DNA of 64,000 nucleotides from Tundrisphaera lichenicola (GTDB lineage Bacteria > Planctomycetota > Planctomycetia > Isosphaerales > Isosphaeraceae), in the NCBI RefSeq assembly GCF_051175385.1, contig NZ_CP195106.1, forward strand, positions 5,394,001-5,458,000, given 5' to 3'. The notes beneath the pieces are model-generated. The model was not told the origin of the DNA and did no database searches. It was given only the letters and a program-made list of their open reading frames with translations. Every line of letters begins with the position of its first letter. Positions within the stretch are counted from its first letter, which is position 1. This document shows, one piece after another, positions 9,354-18,848 of this stretch. Made by a program: the position numbers and the translations under genes.

Positions 9354-10757
9354 ATGCCACGCCCGAGGTTATCGATCTATTTCGCGATGATTTTCGCGAT
9401 ATCGGTGATCGCTTCATGGTCTGCCTCGGCGCAGGAACCCCAAAAAAGATTAGAGTTCCAGGATATCGAGGAATCCATCAAACCCCTTCCCCCGCTCGAG
9501 ATCCCAGACGACCCGCCGCCTCATGAGGGGGCGATGATCGACATCCCTTTCGTGATCGAGCCGCCCGACATAATCGTGATCGAGGTCCTCGAAGCCCTTC
9601 CGGGCCGGCCGATTACGGGCGAGCGCCTCGTGAAGTCGGATGGGACGATCTCGCTCGGATTTTATGGAGATGTCCATGTCCGGGGGCTGACGACCCGACA
9701 AGCCAAGGTCAAGATCATCCATCATCTGCGAAATTACCTGACCGAAGAGGTTCTCGGATTGTTCCTGCCCTCTATGGGCGAAGAAGAACTCATGCAGGAG
9801 GAGGCCAACCCTCCATTTCCAATCGATCCTGATCTCGATCCCCCTCCGGCCGATGAAGCCAGTCCGCCTCTCGACACGCCGTCCGAGCGTGAGATAAGGC
9901 CGAACTCAGCCCCGGACGACAAGCCGAAGTTGAGTCGAGGGCCCAAGAGACGATCCCTGGAAACAACGTCGCTCTTCCCGACGACAATCGGGTTCGGTCG
10001 TGGTCGATTCGCCTCCAGTAGGGTTGCGACCGGCGAACCCGTCCAGGATCCCCAGCCTGAGGCTTCGAGTCCGAAGAAACAGGCCGAGCCCGCAGCGAAT
10101 CGGATCGAACGGATCGATCCGGAGGAGTCACTTCGGGTCTTCGTCGATTTCTCATCGCTGAATTCCAAGGTCTACCTCGTTCAGGGAGACGTCGGAGTTC
10201 CCGGCCGCCTGCCCATCACGGGCAAGGAAACCGTCCTCGATGCCCTCAATTACGCGGGAGGATTACGAGCGACCGCCGAGCCGCTGGATATTCACCTCTA
10301 CCGCCCCGCCCGAGGCGGCAAGCCAACCAAGGATTATCGGATCGACCTGGAGGCCATCCATCGGGGCGATGCGAAAGCCAACCTTCAAATCTTCCCGGAC
10401 GACCGGCTGATCGTCGGCCGAAACGCGATCGTGAAGAAGACGGTGGAGCTTGACCGCGTCGCAGCTTCACTGAACTCCGTCTTCAACTCGATCCTGCAAT
10501 ATAACTACGGGGTCCGATCGCTCGCGAGGAACAAAGCTCCCTTCGCGGGAGATGTCGAGATCAAGATTGATGGTCAAACAATTCGAATCCCAACCAACCC
10601 GGCAGGAAGCGGCGATGCCGACATGAAGGAGTGGTTCGAGTTCTTGTGGGACCTGACTTCCCACGAAGGGAAGCCACCGCTAGACGAGCAAGCGATCCGG
10701 GACGCCGTGTTGAAAAAGCTCGCGGCACCACCAGCCTCAAAGCCCGACAAGGATTGA
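9354..10757 (+). CDS. Polysaccharide biosynthesis/export family protein (Wza-like)
   Basis: 467 residues from the ATG at 9354 (GGAG 8 nt upstream; an ATG 18 nt earlier is possible). A signal peptide ends near ASWSASAQE; there is no lipobox Cys, unlike classical Wza. The poly-export domain is visible at about residues 60-130 (FVIEPPDIIVIEV to VHVRGLTTRQAKVKI). A low-complexity Pro/Glu-rich linker (about 135-240) follows, then an SLBB-like beta-grasp region (VYLVQGDVGVPGRLPITGKETVLDALNYAGGL). A role in exopolysaccharide passage through the envelope is known for the family. No other capsule genes are adjacent. Confidence 0.75.
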   Translation: MPRPRLSIYFAMIFAISVIASWSASAQEPQKRLEFQDIEESIKPLPPLEIPDDPPPHEGAMIDIPFVIEPPDIIVIEVLEALPGRPITGERLVKSDGTISLGFYGDVHVRGLTTRQAKVKIIHHLRNYLTEEVLGLFLPSMGEEELMQEEANPPFPIDPDLDPPPADEASPPLDTPSEREIRPNSAPDDKPKLSRGPKRRSLETTSLFPTTIGFGRGRFASSRVATGEPVQDPQPEASSPKKQAEPAANRIERIDPEESLRVFVDFSSLNSKVYLVQGDVGVPGRLPITGKETVLDALNYAGGLRATAEPLDIHLYRPARGGKPTKDYRIDLEAIHRGDAKANLQIFPDDRLIVGRNAIVKKTVELDRVAASLNSVFNSILQYNYGVRSLARNKAPFAGDVEIKIDGQTIRIPTNPAGSGDADMKEWFEFLWDLTSHEGKPPLDEQAIRDAVLKKLAAPPASKPDKD

Positions 10758-10766
10758 AAACCGTCA

Positions 10767-10801
10767 GTCCCGGTCGAAGCAAACTCCGCTTCGACCGGGA
10801 C
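10767..10801. terminator. Hairpin between convergent genes
   Basis: A 14-bp perfect stem (GTCCCGGTCGAAGC with its complement, 7-nt loop) lies 10 bp after the export gene and 8 bp before the end of the convergent MFS gene. No strong T-run on the plus side; on the minus side TGACGGTTTTC follows. A bidirectional terminator is likely. Confidence 0.6.
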
Positions 10802-10809
10802 CAGCCTGT

Positions 10810-12210
10810 TCATTCGGGTAATGGTTGACCCTTGGTCTCGGGGGCGAACGGCAAGACCATCAGGCCGATCAGGAAGACCGCGCACATGCACACTCCCGCG
10901 TATCGGCGAGCTGTGATCTCGTCGTATTCCTTGAAAACCTGGCTGGTCAACAACGCCAGGAAGAGCGGTCCGACCGACGCCACTAGCCGACCGACGTTGT
11001 AGCAAAACGACGTCCCGGTGCTGCGGAGACGGGTCGGGAACAGTTCGGGGAAGTAGATCGCGTAGCCGCCGAACACCGTGAGCTGGCAGAACCCCATGAT
11101 CGGGATCATCCAGAAGAGGTCGTCCACGCTGTCGATGAACCAGAAGGTTCCCGCCGTGGCGAACATCGCCAGCAGGAACGAAATGGCGAACGCGTACCTT
11201 CGCCCGATGTACGCGGTGACCCGGGTGAAAGCGTAGATCCCCAGAAACGCCCCGAAATTCTGGAGGAGCGAGGTCAGGCCCACCAGCCAGGTCAGTTGAC
11301 CTTTGACTGCCTCGGGTGAGAGCCCCTGGGCTTCCAGGTCCTTCTTGAAGACCGCGCTAACGAGGCTGAAGCTGAAGAAGCCGATCCCCCAGAGGCCGAC
11401 CACCCCCGCGAATCCCAGGATCATCCCCACGATGGCATTCCGACGCCATCGAGGGTCGCCGAACAGCTCGGCGATCGAGCCCGCTCTCTGAGCCGGCTGC
11501 CCTCCCACCTCGGAATCCTCGGCCTTGACGGCGGCCTGCCACTTCTCGGGCTCCTTGAGGTTCCGACGGATCAGGATCACCAGCAAGGCGGGGGCCATCC
11601 CGATCACGAACATCCAGCGCCAGGAGTTCCCCACCTCGAAGTGCCCGAGAATCATAGCGATCACCGCCGCCGTCATGTTCCCGATCGCCGACATCGCCTG
11701 GACCCAGCCCAGGGCAAACGGTCGTGCTCGGGCCGGGATGACCTCGGCCACCAGGGCGACGCCCACGGCGAATTCGCCGCCCACGCCCAGGCCGGTCAGG
11801 AACCGATAGAACGTGAAGTCCCAGAATCCGACCGAGAGGGCACTCAGGCCGGTGAAGGCCGAATAGGCCAGGATCGTCAGGAGCATCGTCCTGGCCCGAC
11901 CGATCCGGTCGCCCAGGACGCCGAAGAAGAGCCCGCCGATCGCCCAGCCGAGCATGAAAATGGTGGTCGCATACCCCTCGAAATTCGAGACCGACTGGAA
12001 CGAAGGGGCTTTCCCGCCGGCACCCGTCAGGAGTTCGGTAACCGCCGGCTTCCGAGCCAGGTTGAAAAGCTGCTGGTCCATAGTGTCGAACATCCAGCCC
12101 AGCGCAGCCACGATCAGGACGAACCAGTGGTACCTGGTAAGTTCCTTGAACCAGGGGCGGGAGTTGGCGCGATCGTCCTCGGCGGCCGGTGGCTGGCTTT
12201 CAAAATGCAT
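10810..12210 (-). CDS. MFS transporter, sugar/aromatic acid:H+ symporter type
   Basis: 466 residues from the ATG at 12210, with GGAGAG 8 nt upstream. Twelve hydrophobic segments are expected. Signature loops are clear: FFGVLGDRIGRARTM after TM2, FLTGLGVGGEFAVGVALVAEVIPARARPFALG after TM4, and IYFPELFPTRLRSTGTSFCYNVGR in the C-half. These suit the metabolite:H+ symporter branch (sugars, aromatic or other acids). The cytoplasmic loop between halves is Glu/Lys rich. The substrate cannot be deduced and no catabolic genes adjoin it. Confidence 0.85.
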   Translation of the reverse strand: MHFESQPPAAEDDRANSRPWFKELTRYHWFVLIVAALGWMFDTMDQQLFNLARKPAVTELLTGAGGKAPSFQSVSNFEGYATTIFMLGWAIGGLFFGVLGDRIGRARTMLLTILAYSAFTGLSALSVGFWDFTFYRFLTGLGVGGEFAVGVALVAEVIPARARPFALGWVQAMSAIGNMTAAVIAMILGHFEVGNSWRWMFVIGMAPALLVILIRRNLKEPEKWQAAVKAEDSEVGGQPAQRAGSIAELFGDPRWRRNAIVGMILGFAGVVGLWGIGFFSFSLVSAVFKKDLEAQGLSPEAVKGQLTWLVGLTSLLQNFGAFLGIYAFTRVTAYIGRRYAFAISFLLAMFATAGTFWFIDSVDDLFWMIPIMGFCQLTVFGGYAIYFPELFPTRLRSTGTSFCYNVGRLVASVGPLFLALLTSQVFKEYDEITARRYAGVCMCAVFLIGLMVLPFAPETKGQPLPE

Positions 12211-12364
12211 AACTCGATCTCTCCGATACGGCGGTCGATGGACGGTCAAGTACTCCGAATGTCTCCAGTCGCTCGAAGATAACACCCTTCGAGGCCCGTT
12301 TCCTCAACCCGGCGATCGAATTCGGAGACTCGACCCTCGCTCCCGGTCTGGCTAAGATCGGGGA

Positions 12365-13828
12365 ATGCGACGAACAGGTTTCTCGGTAATGGCGTCGGGA
12401 GCCGCGCTGGTTGCGGTGTTCTCAGTCGGGATCATCCGGGGATCGTTCCCCCTTGGATTCCCCGGCGAGTGGGAATGGCAACGAATCTCCGCCAGGCCTT
12501 CGGTCTTCTCGACTATACTGGCCCTTTCTGTCCTGGTCGGTTACGCGGCGTTTGTTGCACTCGGGATGAGGTCGTTGATCGCCCGGAAAGGAACACGACG
12601 CGAAATAGGCTGGATCCTGGGACTGGCCATGGCCTCGGTCGGGGTCCAGGCGATGGTGCAGGAAGGGGCACCCGAGGGATATGGACTCTCGAAGTGGATA
12701 TTCGCCCTCCACGCCCCCGGTTCGAGCGGCTACTTCACGGTGGCTAAATCGGAGATGGAAGCCCCCAAGCGGTTCCTTGCTGACTACCCGGAATGGATCG
12801 CCAGGCAAGATGCGCTACACGTGGGGACTCACCCGCCCGGGTTGTTTCTCACTTCTCGGGCGATCCTGGGAGTGATGGAGTCCAACCCGGGACTGGCAAG
12901 AGTGGTCAGCGCGGCTTCGCCCCCCTCGGTCTCGATGGCGATTCAGGCACTTCGAGGGACCAAGGGGATGAGCCGGGCCGACGGCGCATCGCTCACCTTG
13001 ACTGGAGCGTTGACGTTGCTGGCCTGCGCCTCGACGGTCCTTCCTCTCTATGGGCTGGCTCGATCAAGCATGTCGGCACCGGCCTCGTGGGCCGCGGCCT
13101 CCTTCTGGCCCCTGGTCCCCTCCGCCATCCTGTTCCAACCCACCGCCGATACGGCATTCCCCCTACTCTCAACAACCGCACTGGCGATGGCAGCCTGGGC
13201 AGGTCGGATGGATGGTCCCCGGCAATTTGGGCTGGCCCTGATCTCGGGGATTGTCATGGCGGTGGGGATGGAGTTTACCCTGGCTTTCCTCCCGATCGGC
13301 CTGGTTGTCGCAATGCTCTACCTCACCTCTGGGAAGTCTGGGAGAGATCGGATCGGACTGCTCGGTGCCACCGGCGTCGGCTTCCTCGGGGCGACCTTGT
13401 TGGGATGGGCCGCTAGTTCGGCGAACCCCTTCGTGATCTGGTGGTGGAACCAGCGGAATCACGCCCGATTCTATGATGAGTATCCGCGAACTTATTATCT
13501 CTGGATCCTCGCAAACCCCATCGAACTGGCCGTCGGACTCGGCCTACCGATAACCATCTGGGTCTTGGTCGGCCTATTCGGGTCGTGGAGGTCCATCCGG
13601 GTATCCTGGGCAGCTTTGATCGTTCTGGTAATCTTGACGATCAGCGGTCGAAACTTGAGCGAAGTCGCTCGACTCTGGCTGCCATTGATGCCTGGCCTGT
13701 TGATCGCAGCGGGTTCCGGCTTCGATCGGTTCGGCGCGAGCCCTCGACTCCTGGCTGCCTCCGTAATCTCGGTGGGAGTTCAGACTCTCCTCTTGCAAGC
13801 GGCAATCCAGGTGGTTTACCCCATTTGA
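12365..13828 (+). CDS. Polytopic membrane protein, possibly GT-C type glycosyltransferase
   Basis: 487 residues with roughly ten hydrophobic segments spread over the whole length. A conserved-looking extracytoplasmic motif DALHVGTHPPGLFL lies near residue 150, and NPFVIWWWNQRNHARFYDEYPRTYYLW is in the C-half. The architecture (short N-terminal TM, large first loop with acidic and His residues, many TMs) resembles lipid-linked-sugar-dependent GT-C glycosyltransferases, but I do not recognise a specific family. It is divergent from the MFS gene and convergent with the SpoA-domain gene, separated by 14 bp. Confidence 0.55.
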   Translation: MRRTGFSVMASGAALVAVFSVGIIRGSFPLGFPGEWEWQRISARPSVFSTILALSVLVGYAAFVALGMRSLIARKGTRREIGWILGLAMASVGVQAMVQEGAPEGYGLSKWIFALHAPGSSGYFTVAKSEMEAPKRFLADYPEWIARQDALHVGTHPPGLFLTSRAILGVMESNPGLARVVSAASPPSVSMAIQALRGTKGMSRADGASLTLTGALTLLACASTVLPLYGLARSSMSAPASWAAASFWPLVPSAILFQPTADTAFPLLSTTALAMAAWAGRMDGPRQFGLALISGIVMAVGMEFTLAFLPIGLVVAMLYLTSGKSGRDRIGLLGATGVGFLGATLLGWAASSANPFVIWWWNQRNHARFYDEYPRTYYLWILANPIELAVGLGLPITIWVLVGLFGSWRSIRVSWAALIVLVILTISGRNLSEVARLWLPLMPGLLIAAGSGFDRFGASPRLLAASVISVGVQTLLLQAAIQVVYPI

Positions 13829-13842
13829 CGCATTGTAGGGCG

Positions 13843-15057
13843 TCAGAGAAAAACGTGGATCACCCGGACTCCCAACTCGTTATCGATCTGAACCAGTTCA
13901 CCCCGAGCGATCAGTTTCCCTCCGGAAGTCAGCTCGACGGGCTCCCGGCTGTGTCGTCCTAACTCCAAGACATCTCCGGGCTTGAGGTCGGCGACCCGCC
14001 CCAAGGAGAGGTTGATCCGGCCGAGTTCGACGGTCAAGGTTACGGGCACGTCGGCCGGACCAAGGGCCTCCGTCTCGGTCGAGAAACCTGTGTTCGGTTC
14101 GGCGGGGAGGAGCATGGCTAAGGTCTCTCGTGGTCTCGGCTCACGTCTCAGATTCGTTTCGAGAATCAGTTGGGCGGCCGAGGAGTTGGGGACTGCTCGG
14201 GCCAGGTAACTCGATCGGCCGGTCCGGTCGAGAAGTGTCAAGAAGATCGGCCCCTGGGGACTCGCAGCTGTCCCCTTCAAGGGAGAGCCCTCGATCGGGA
14301 GAACCGAGCCTGATCGGAGTCGTCCTAGTCCCCTGGGCATCTCGATCCGACCAGCCTCGGCTCGCCAGTTTCCGGAAAGCTCACGATATCGTTCGATTGC
14401 CAAGTTAGGGCGACTTCCCGGATGAGATTCCTCATAACGTAATCGGGCGAGGATCGATTCAGGGATCCAAAGTCGAGCCACGCCAGAGGCCGTCCCGACC
14501 TGAATTCGCCACTTCCAGGTGACGATCGGGCCGAGACCTTCCGGGTCGAAAGGGTCGGGGCCGACGCGGTCGATCAGGAGATCCCAGGGCCCTAATGGAC
14601 CGGCCCGCTGATCAATCCGGGAGAGAACTCGGGCGATTGTGAACGAGAGGATGCCCCACTCGACAGGGGTCACCTGAAGTCGACTTTCTGCCGGAAGCCG
14701 CTCGAACCCGAGCAGTCGATCGACGATCGCATGAGCCAGGGGCGTATCGATCCCGAGCCCGACCCGAGTCGCCAGCCGCGGCCAGGTCAGTTGGGCAATC
14801 GCTCCCGGCCTCCGCAGCCCCGAGGCTCGCCAGTCGACCTCGAATCGATCTGCCTCCACCTCGTTTGCCAGCACTGGCGAGAGTTCGGCAAGCCATGGAA
14901 TCGGTCCCAGTTTCGGACCATGGGTTGCAAGCCACTTTTCCAGGCGAATCGAACCGCGAGGCACGAAGGGAAGGACCCCGAGCGGCCCAGGACCGATGGA
15001 CGATTGTCCGATCCGTCGTACTCGTTCGCCAGGTTCCGGGACATTGGAGCGGATCAC
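13843..15057 (-). CDS. SpoA (FliN/FliM/SctQ) domain protein
   Basis: 404 residues. The C-terminal 75 residues (VPVTLTVELGRINLSLGRVADLKPGDVLELGR to LGVRVIHVF) read as a SpoA/FliN C-ring domain, and an internal part around 225-300 may be a second diverged copy, as in YscQ/SctQ. In flagella and type III secretion these proteins form the cytoplasmic sorting or switch ring. Its ATG overlaps the stop of the preceding gene by 4 bp. No export apparatus, ATPase or flagellin gene is in the window, so whether it serves a secretion system or another role is open. Confidence 0.6.
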   Translation of the reverse strand: MIRSNVPEPGERVRRIGQSSIGPGPLGVLPFVPRGSIRLEKWLATHGPKLGPIPWLAELSPVLANEVEADRFEVDWRASGLRRPGAIAQLTWPRLATRVGLGIDTPLAHAIVDRLLGFERLPAESRLQVTPVEWGILSFTIARVLSRIDQRAGPLGPWDLLIDRVGPDPFDPEGLGPIVTWKWRIQVGTASGVARLWIPESILARLRYEESHPGSRPNLAIERYRELSGNWRAEAGRIEMPRGLGRLRSGSVLPIEGSPLKGTAASPQGPIFLTLLDRTGRSSYLARAVPNSSAAQLILETNLRREPRPRETLAMLLPAEPNTGFSTETEALGPADVPVTLTVELGRINLSLGRVADLKPGDVLELGRHSREPVELTSGGKLIARGELVQIDNELGVRVIHVFL

Positions 15058-16001
15058 GATGTGTTACCTCGATAGCGACACATCCTCCCTTCGGATAGCA
15101 GACGGGCCCAGGCTGCTTCCAGGATCCACGACTCCCAGGCTGCCAGGATTCGCTCAGGGAGGGTCGATGCCGATCGAGCCTTCATCGATTTGACGATGGT
15201 ATAAGGGAGATGCTGGATAGCCCAGCGAGCCCGGGCCGGCTCGACGTTTTGGAGGAGTCGTCCGATGGTGAGAAGTCCCACCCAGGAATGGCCCCGGTGA
15301 CGCTCATCATCGAGCATCCCGAGATCGCCACGAGCGGCCTCGACCAGTCGCCGATCGGCCTGCCCGATTTGCCTCCGGAAGAAGCCAATTCGGACACGAT
15401 CGGCCGTCGACATCCTCACCAAAGACTCGTCGGACGGCGACGGGCCGTGTCCCTCGATCGCGTAAGCGTGCTTGACCTGCCCACAGACCTTAACCAGTCT
15501 TGCCACCTCTCGAAGCTTCATCCGAGTGATCGCGATCACGACGGGCGGGTCATCATCCCGTTCGGAAGGTCCTCCCAGGAGTCTTTCCTTCCAGAGTGTC
15601 AGAGCCCAGCCGATCGCTTCCGGGTCGCCTTCATGAAGCGAATTCGAATGGTGGTCGGCCGTTCCCCGATCCTGGAGGAGTATTTTCCGAATCGAGTGAG
15701 GGCCATGCGAGGAAACGAGTCGCAGGATCGAGGGAGACTCGTTCCGAAGGGCACGGACGATCCAGGAAGGATGAATCCTCGATAGGTCGGGACGAGCGGA
15801 GTCCTGGTGCTCGCTCCTGAGCCGGTCGAATGCTTCGATGGGCTTCAACTTTGCGAACCCTGACCTGGCGATTCGGAGTGATTCGCGACGCTCAACCGCG
15901 AACTTTTCGAGTAAATCCACGAAGGCTGGCCCACCCCAGGCCTTCTCCGCGAGCATGAGGACACGATCGACACTGCCTGGCGACTCGTCGATCCTCGACA
16001 A
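15054..16001 (-). CDS. Unknown protein coupled to the SpoA gene, weak FliG-like motif
   Basis: 315 residues starting at TTG (16001) behind a near-perfect ribosome site AGGAGGTG at 5 nt, so a TTG start is well supported. The sequence is Arg-rich and helical, with no signal peptide or TM. The stretch HPSWIVRALRNESPSILRLV is reminiscent of the HPQxIAxxLxxL repeat of FliG middle domains, which would fit a C-ring partner for the SpoA protein it overlaps by 4 bp. I do not recognise a family with certainty. Other type III accessory components (SctK/SctL-like) are alternatives. Confidence 0.6.
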   Translation of the reverse strand: MSRIDESPGSVDRVLMLAEKAWGGPAFVDLLEKFAVERRESLRIARSGFAKLKPIEAFDRLRSEHQDSARPDLSRIHPSWIVRALRNESPSILRLVSSHGPHSIRKILLQDRGTADHHSNSLHEGDPEAIGWALTLWKERLLGGPSERDDDPPVVIAITRMKLREVARLVKVCGQVKHAYAIEGHGPSPSDESLVRMSTADRVRIGFFRRQIGQADRRLVEAARGDLGMLDDERHRGHSWVGLLTIGRLLQNVEPARARWAIQHLPYTIVKSMKARSASTLPERILAAWESWILEAAWARLLSEGRMCRYRGNTS

Positions 16002-16066
16002 GTTTCACCTCCTCGGTCGCGGTAAAATCCGATCGCCGGGAATATCTCGAAGGGGCGACGACTCGA

Positions 16067-16840
16067 TCAGGTCTCGGAAGGAGTGAGACTCGTGAGGACC
16101 AACCGTCGGGTTTCTTCGTTGAAGGAAATCTTGTCGAACTGCCCCTTCGCGATCAAGCCAGCGAGCCCTTCTAATTTCCGGGGCGGAAAGGCCTCGAACC
16201 AGCCGGACTCATCAGCAACCACGAATTCGACCTCATCCTGGTCCCATCTGTAATGGATCGAGGCAACCGTCCCGGTCGCTTTTCGGGAACCCCATTCGAT
16301 GGCCCGAGAAGTAAGGTCGATGAGAACCTGTCCGATCCGGCGAGCCATGTCCTCGGAGACTCGGGTTCTTTCCAGGAGCAGGGTGCGGAGCTTGCAGATC
16401 GCGCGGTAATTCGCGACCTCGTTCCTCGCCTCGAGGGCCACCTGCCCCTCACTCGAACTGCGCGCGATCTCCTGACGCCAGTCGTTGGCCTGTTCCATCG
16501 CCTCGAAAATCTGCTCAGGAGTATAGGGCTTGGAGACGTAGTCGCTGGCCCCGGTAAAGAATCCTTGACGTCGATTCTCCTCGGCAAGCCGGGCCGTTAC
16601 CATCACCACGGGGATGGTGCAGGTAGATCGGCTTTCCTTGAGAACCCGACAGATGTCATAGCCGCTGATGTCGGGCAGCATCAGATCCAGGAAGACGAGA
16701 TCATGTCGGACCGGGTCGACCATCTCCAGGGCCTGACCTCCCGAGAACGCCGAGTCGGTCTGAAATCCGCGGAGTTGAACCAGCATCGAGAGGAGTTGGT
16801 TGGCCTCGGGTTCATCCTCGACGATCAGAGCGGTCGGCAT
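16067..16840 (-). CDS. Response regulator with RsbW-like C-terminal ATPase fold
   Basis: 257 residues from the ATG at 16840 (GGGAG 7 nt upstream). The REC domain spans 1-125: EDEPE acidic pair at 8-9, phospho-acceptor D52 in FLDLMLPDISG, and Lys in SKPYTPEQI. After a helical linker, residues about 165-257 (IGQVLIDLTSRAIEWGSR, then VEFVVADESGWFEAF) look like the anti-sigma RsbW branch of HATPase_c (ALxNAxxHG, then VxDxGxGF), but with Asn replaced by Ser and the Gly-rich lid lost. It may be a degenerate partner-binding module. It is the last gene of the signalling block. Confidence 0.75.
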   Translation of the reverse strand: MPTALIVEDEPEANQLLSMLVQLRGFQTDSAFSGGQALEMVDPVRHDLVFLDLMLPDISGYDICRVLKESRSTCTIPVVMVTARLAEENRRQGFFTGASDYVSKPYTPEQIFEAMEQANDWRQEIARSSSEGQVALEARNEVANYRAICKLRTLLLERTRVSEDMARRIGQVLIDLTSRAIEWGSRKATGTVASIHYRWDQDEVEFVVADESGWFEAFPPRKLEGLAGLIAKGQFDKISFNEETRRLVLTSLTPSET

Positions 16841-16898
16841 CAGGTCTCCCTCTCGGGTCGAGAGCGCCAGTCCGGCGGCATTCCCGACCGATCGATCA

Positions 16899-18143
16899 TC
16901 ACGACTCGGAGGAACCGTGTTCCGGCGTGACATCCGGCACAATCCATTCTAACCCATCTTTCTCGGGAAGGAACGGGTGACGAGGGAGTCTGAGCGTGAT
17001 CCGCGTCCCCCGGCCCAGTTCACTCTCGGCCGAGACCCGGCCTCCGTGGAGTTCGACGAATTGTCGGACGATACTCAAACCCAGGCCCAAACCCCTCTTC
17101 TGGAATCCGAAATCACCGGAGGAGTGTCGACTCGGGTCGAATTCGGTGAAGAACGGCTGGAACATCTGGCGGAGTGCCCTCGGTTCGACTCCGATCCCAC
17201 GATCAGCCACGATGACCTCCGCTTCTTCGGGTGAGGTCAACCGGGCGTGAAGCCTGATCTCGCCCCCATCCGGCGTGAATTTGATGGCATTGGTCAGCAA
17301 ATTAAGGACGGCGTCTCCGATCTTCGCCGCATCTAATCGGAACTCGCCGAGGTCGTCGGCGATGTCGACGATGAGCTTATGGTCTCTCCTGGCCACGAAA
17401 GGCTCGACCCGCGCGACGACATCCCTCAGTAGTGATTCCAGGCTGACGGGTTCCGGGTGGAGGGTATTGCGGAAATCCTCGGAACGCATCAGCGTGAGAG
17501 TGTTGGCCACGAGTTTTGCGAGTTGCCGTGCGCTGCCGGCGATCCGCTCGACCACCTCCCTTTCTCGAGGTTCTCGATCGGGGTTGAGGAGCCGGAGGAG
17601 TTCGCTGAGCCCCAGGACGAGGGTAATCGGCGTGTTGAATTCGTGGCTAGCGACCTCGATGAAGGCACTCTTCAGGACGCCCGATTCCTCCAGTTCCTGG
17701 TTGGCCCTGGTCAACCGCTCGTTGGCTTCCTGGAGCTGAAGGACCAGTCGATTTCTCTCGGCGACCAGCTCATACTGCTCGACGGCCTGGCGGACCAGCG
17801 CTTCGAGTTCCAGGGGATCCCAGGGCTTGAGGATATAGCGAAAGATCCGCCCTTCGTTGACGGCGTTGATCACGGCCTGGATGTCGGCGTAGCCGGTGAA
17901 GAGCATCCGGACTGCATCCGGACGGACCAGGCGGGCCTGAGCCAAGAAGGCATCTCCGGTCATTCCGGGCATCCTCTGATCGGAGAGGATCACGTGGACG
18001 TCTTCAGCCTTCAGGATCTCCAGGGCCGGTCCTCCGGCCTCGGCGGTCAACACACGATAGGCGCGGTGGAACAGATGACGGAGGCTATCAAGGACGTCGG
18101 GCTCGTCGTCCACAATCAGGAGCGTATGTCGCCGCCCTTGCAT
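16899..18143 (-). CDS. REC - histidine kinase hybrid
   Basis: 414 residues from the ATG at 18143 (GGAGAG 7 nt upstream; an ATG 15 nt earlier is poorer). The REC domain is at 6-120 with D55 in LSDQRMPGMTGD and a YILKPWDP motif. A coiled-coil linker (about 120-155) follows, then HisKA with H167 in SHEFNTPI and HATPase_c with NLLTNAIKF (N-box), VADRGIGV (G1) and RGLGLGLSIV (G2). All catalytic elements are present. There is no membrane segment, so it is a soluble kinase whose activity may be set by phosphorylation of its own receiver. The REC is a close paralogue of the next gene upstream. Confidence 0.92.
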   Translation of the reverse strand: MQGRRHTLLIVDDEPDVLDSLRHLFHRAYRVLTAEAGGPALEILKAEDVHVILSDQRMPGMTGDAFLAQARLVRPDAVRMLFTGYADIQAVINAVNEGRIFRYILKPWDPLELEALVRQAVEQYELVAERNRLVLQLQEANERLTRANQELEESGVLKSAFIEVASHEFNTPITLVLGLSELLRLLNPDREPREREVVERIAGSARQLAKLVANTLTLMRSEDFRNTLHPEPVSLESLLRDVVARVEPFVARRDHKLIVDIADDLGEFRLDAAKIGDAVLNLLTNAIKFTPDGGEIRLHARLTSPEEAEVIVADRGIGVEPRALRQMFQPFFTEFDPSRHSSGDFGFQKRGLGLGLSIVRQFVELHGGRVSAESELGRGTRITLRLPRHPFLPEKDGLEWIVPDVTPEHGSSES

Positions 18144-18219
18144 GACCACTCTCTCCATCCTCCGATCGCCCCCGAACTTTCATCGGGGACGCTACCGGCC
18201 CTGAACCGGGCCTCCGAAG

Positions 18220-18819
18220 CTAACCAATCGAACCTATTGGACCACTGGACGACCCCGAGACGACGTCCTCCAACATCTTGACTCGTCGCGTCAGGACCTC
18301 GAGGTCCGACCGGAGACGACCAGTCTCGATCAGGGCACGCTTCTGCTCGTTGGCCTCGAGAAGTTCGCGATCGGCCCGGGAGAGCCGAAGGTTCGCTTCC
18401 CGGAGTTCGGCGATTAACCGACGCCGATCCGAGATCAAGTCATGATGTTCGACGGCCTGTCGGACGATTCCTTCGAGTTCCAGGGGATCCCAGGGCTTGA
18501 GAATATAACGGAAGATTCGCCCTTCGTTGACGGCATTGATCACGGCCTGGATGTCGGCGTAGCCGGTGAAGAGCATCCGGACAGCATCCGGACGCGACAC
18601 CCTCGCCTGAGAAAGGAAGACATCCCCGGTCATCCCGGGCATCCGCTGGTCGGAAAGAATCACGTGGATATCTTCGCGCCCGAGGATCTCCAGGGCCGAA
18701 TGTCCATCCTCGGAGGTGAGCACCCGGTAATCACGCAAAAACTGGTTTCGGAGCGACTGGAGCAGTCCCGGTTCGTCGTCCACGATGAGTAGCGTATGCC
18801 TTCGATCGTCCTGACCCAT
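18220..18819 (-). CDS. Response regulator, REC plus coiled coil
   Basis: 199 residues from the ATG at 18819; an ATG at 18852 overlapping the previous stop (ATGA) is an alternative. The REC domain (about 8-122) has D57 in LSDQRMPGMTGD and RYILKPWDP, and is followed by a coiled coil and a short tail without DNA-binding or catalytic domain. It shares 108 of 114 bases with the hybrid kinase gene over 18481-18594. It is probably a dimerising phospho-acceptor in the relay run by the neighbouring kinases. Confidence 0.88.
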   Translation of the reverse strand: MGQDDRRHTLLIVDDEPGLLQSLRNQFLRDYRVLTSEDGHSALEILGREDIHVILSDQRMPGMTGDVFLSQARVSRPDAVRMLFTGYADIQAVINAVNEGRIFRYILKPWDPLELEGIVRQAVEHHDLISDRRRLIAELREANLRLSRADRELLEANEQKRALIETGRLRSDLEVLTRRVKMLEDVVSGSSSGPIGSIG

Positions 18820-18848
18820 GTCGGAGTCATCTCCCCACGATCGTCCGA

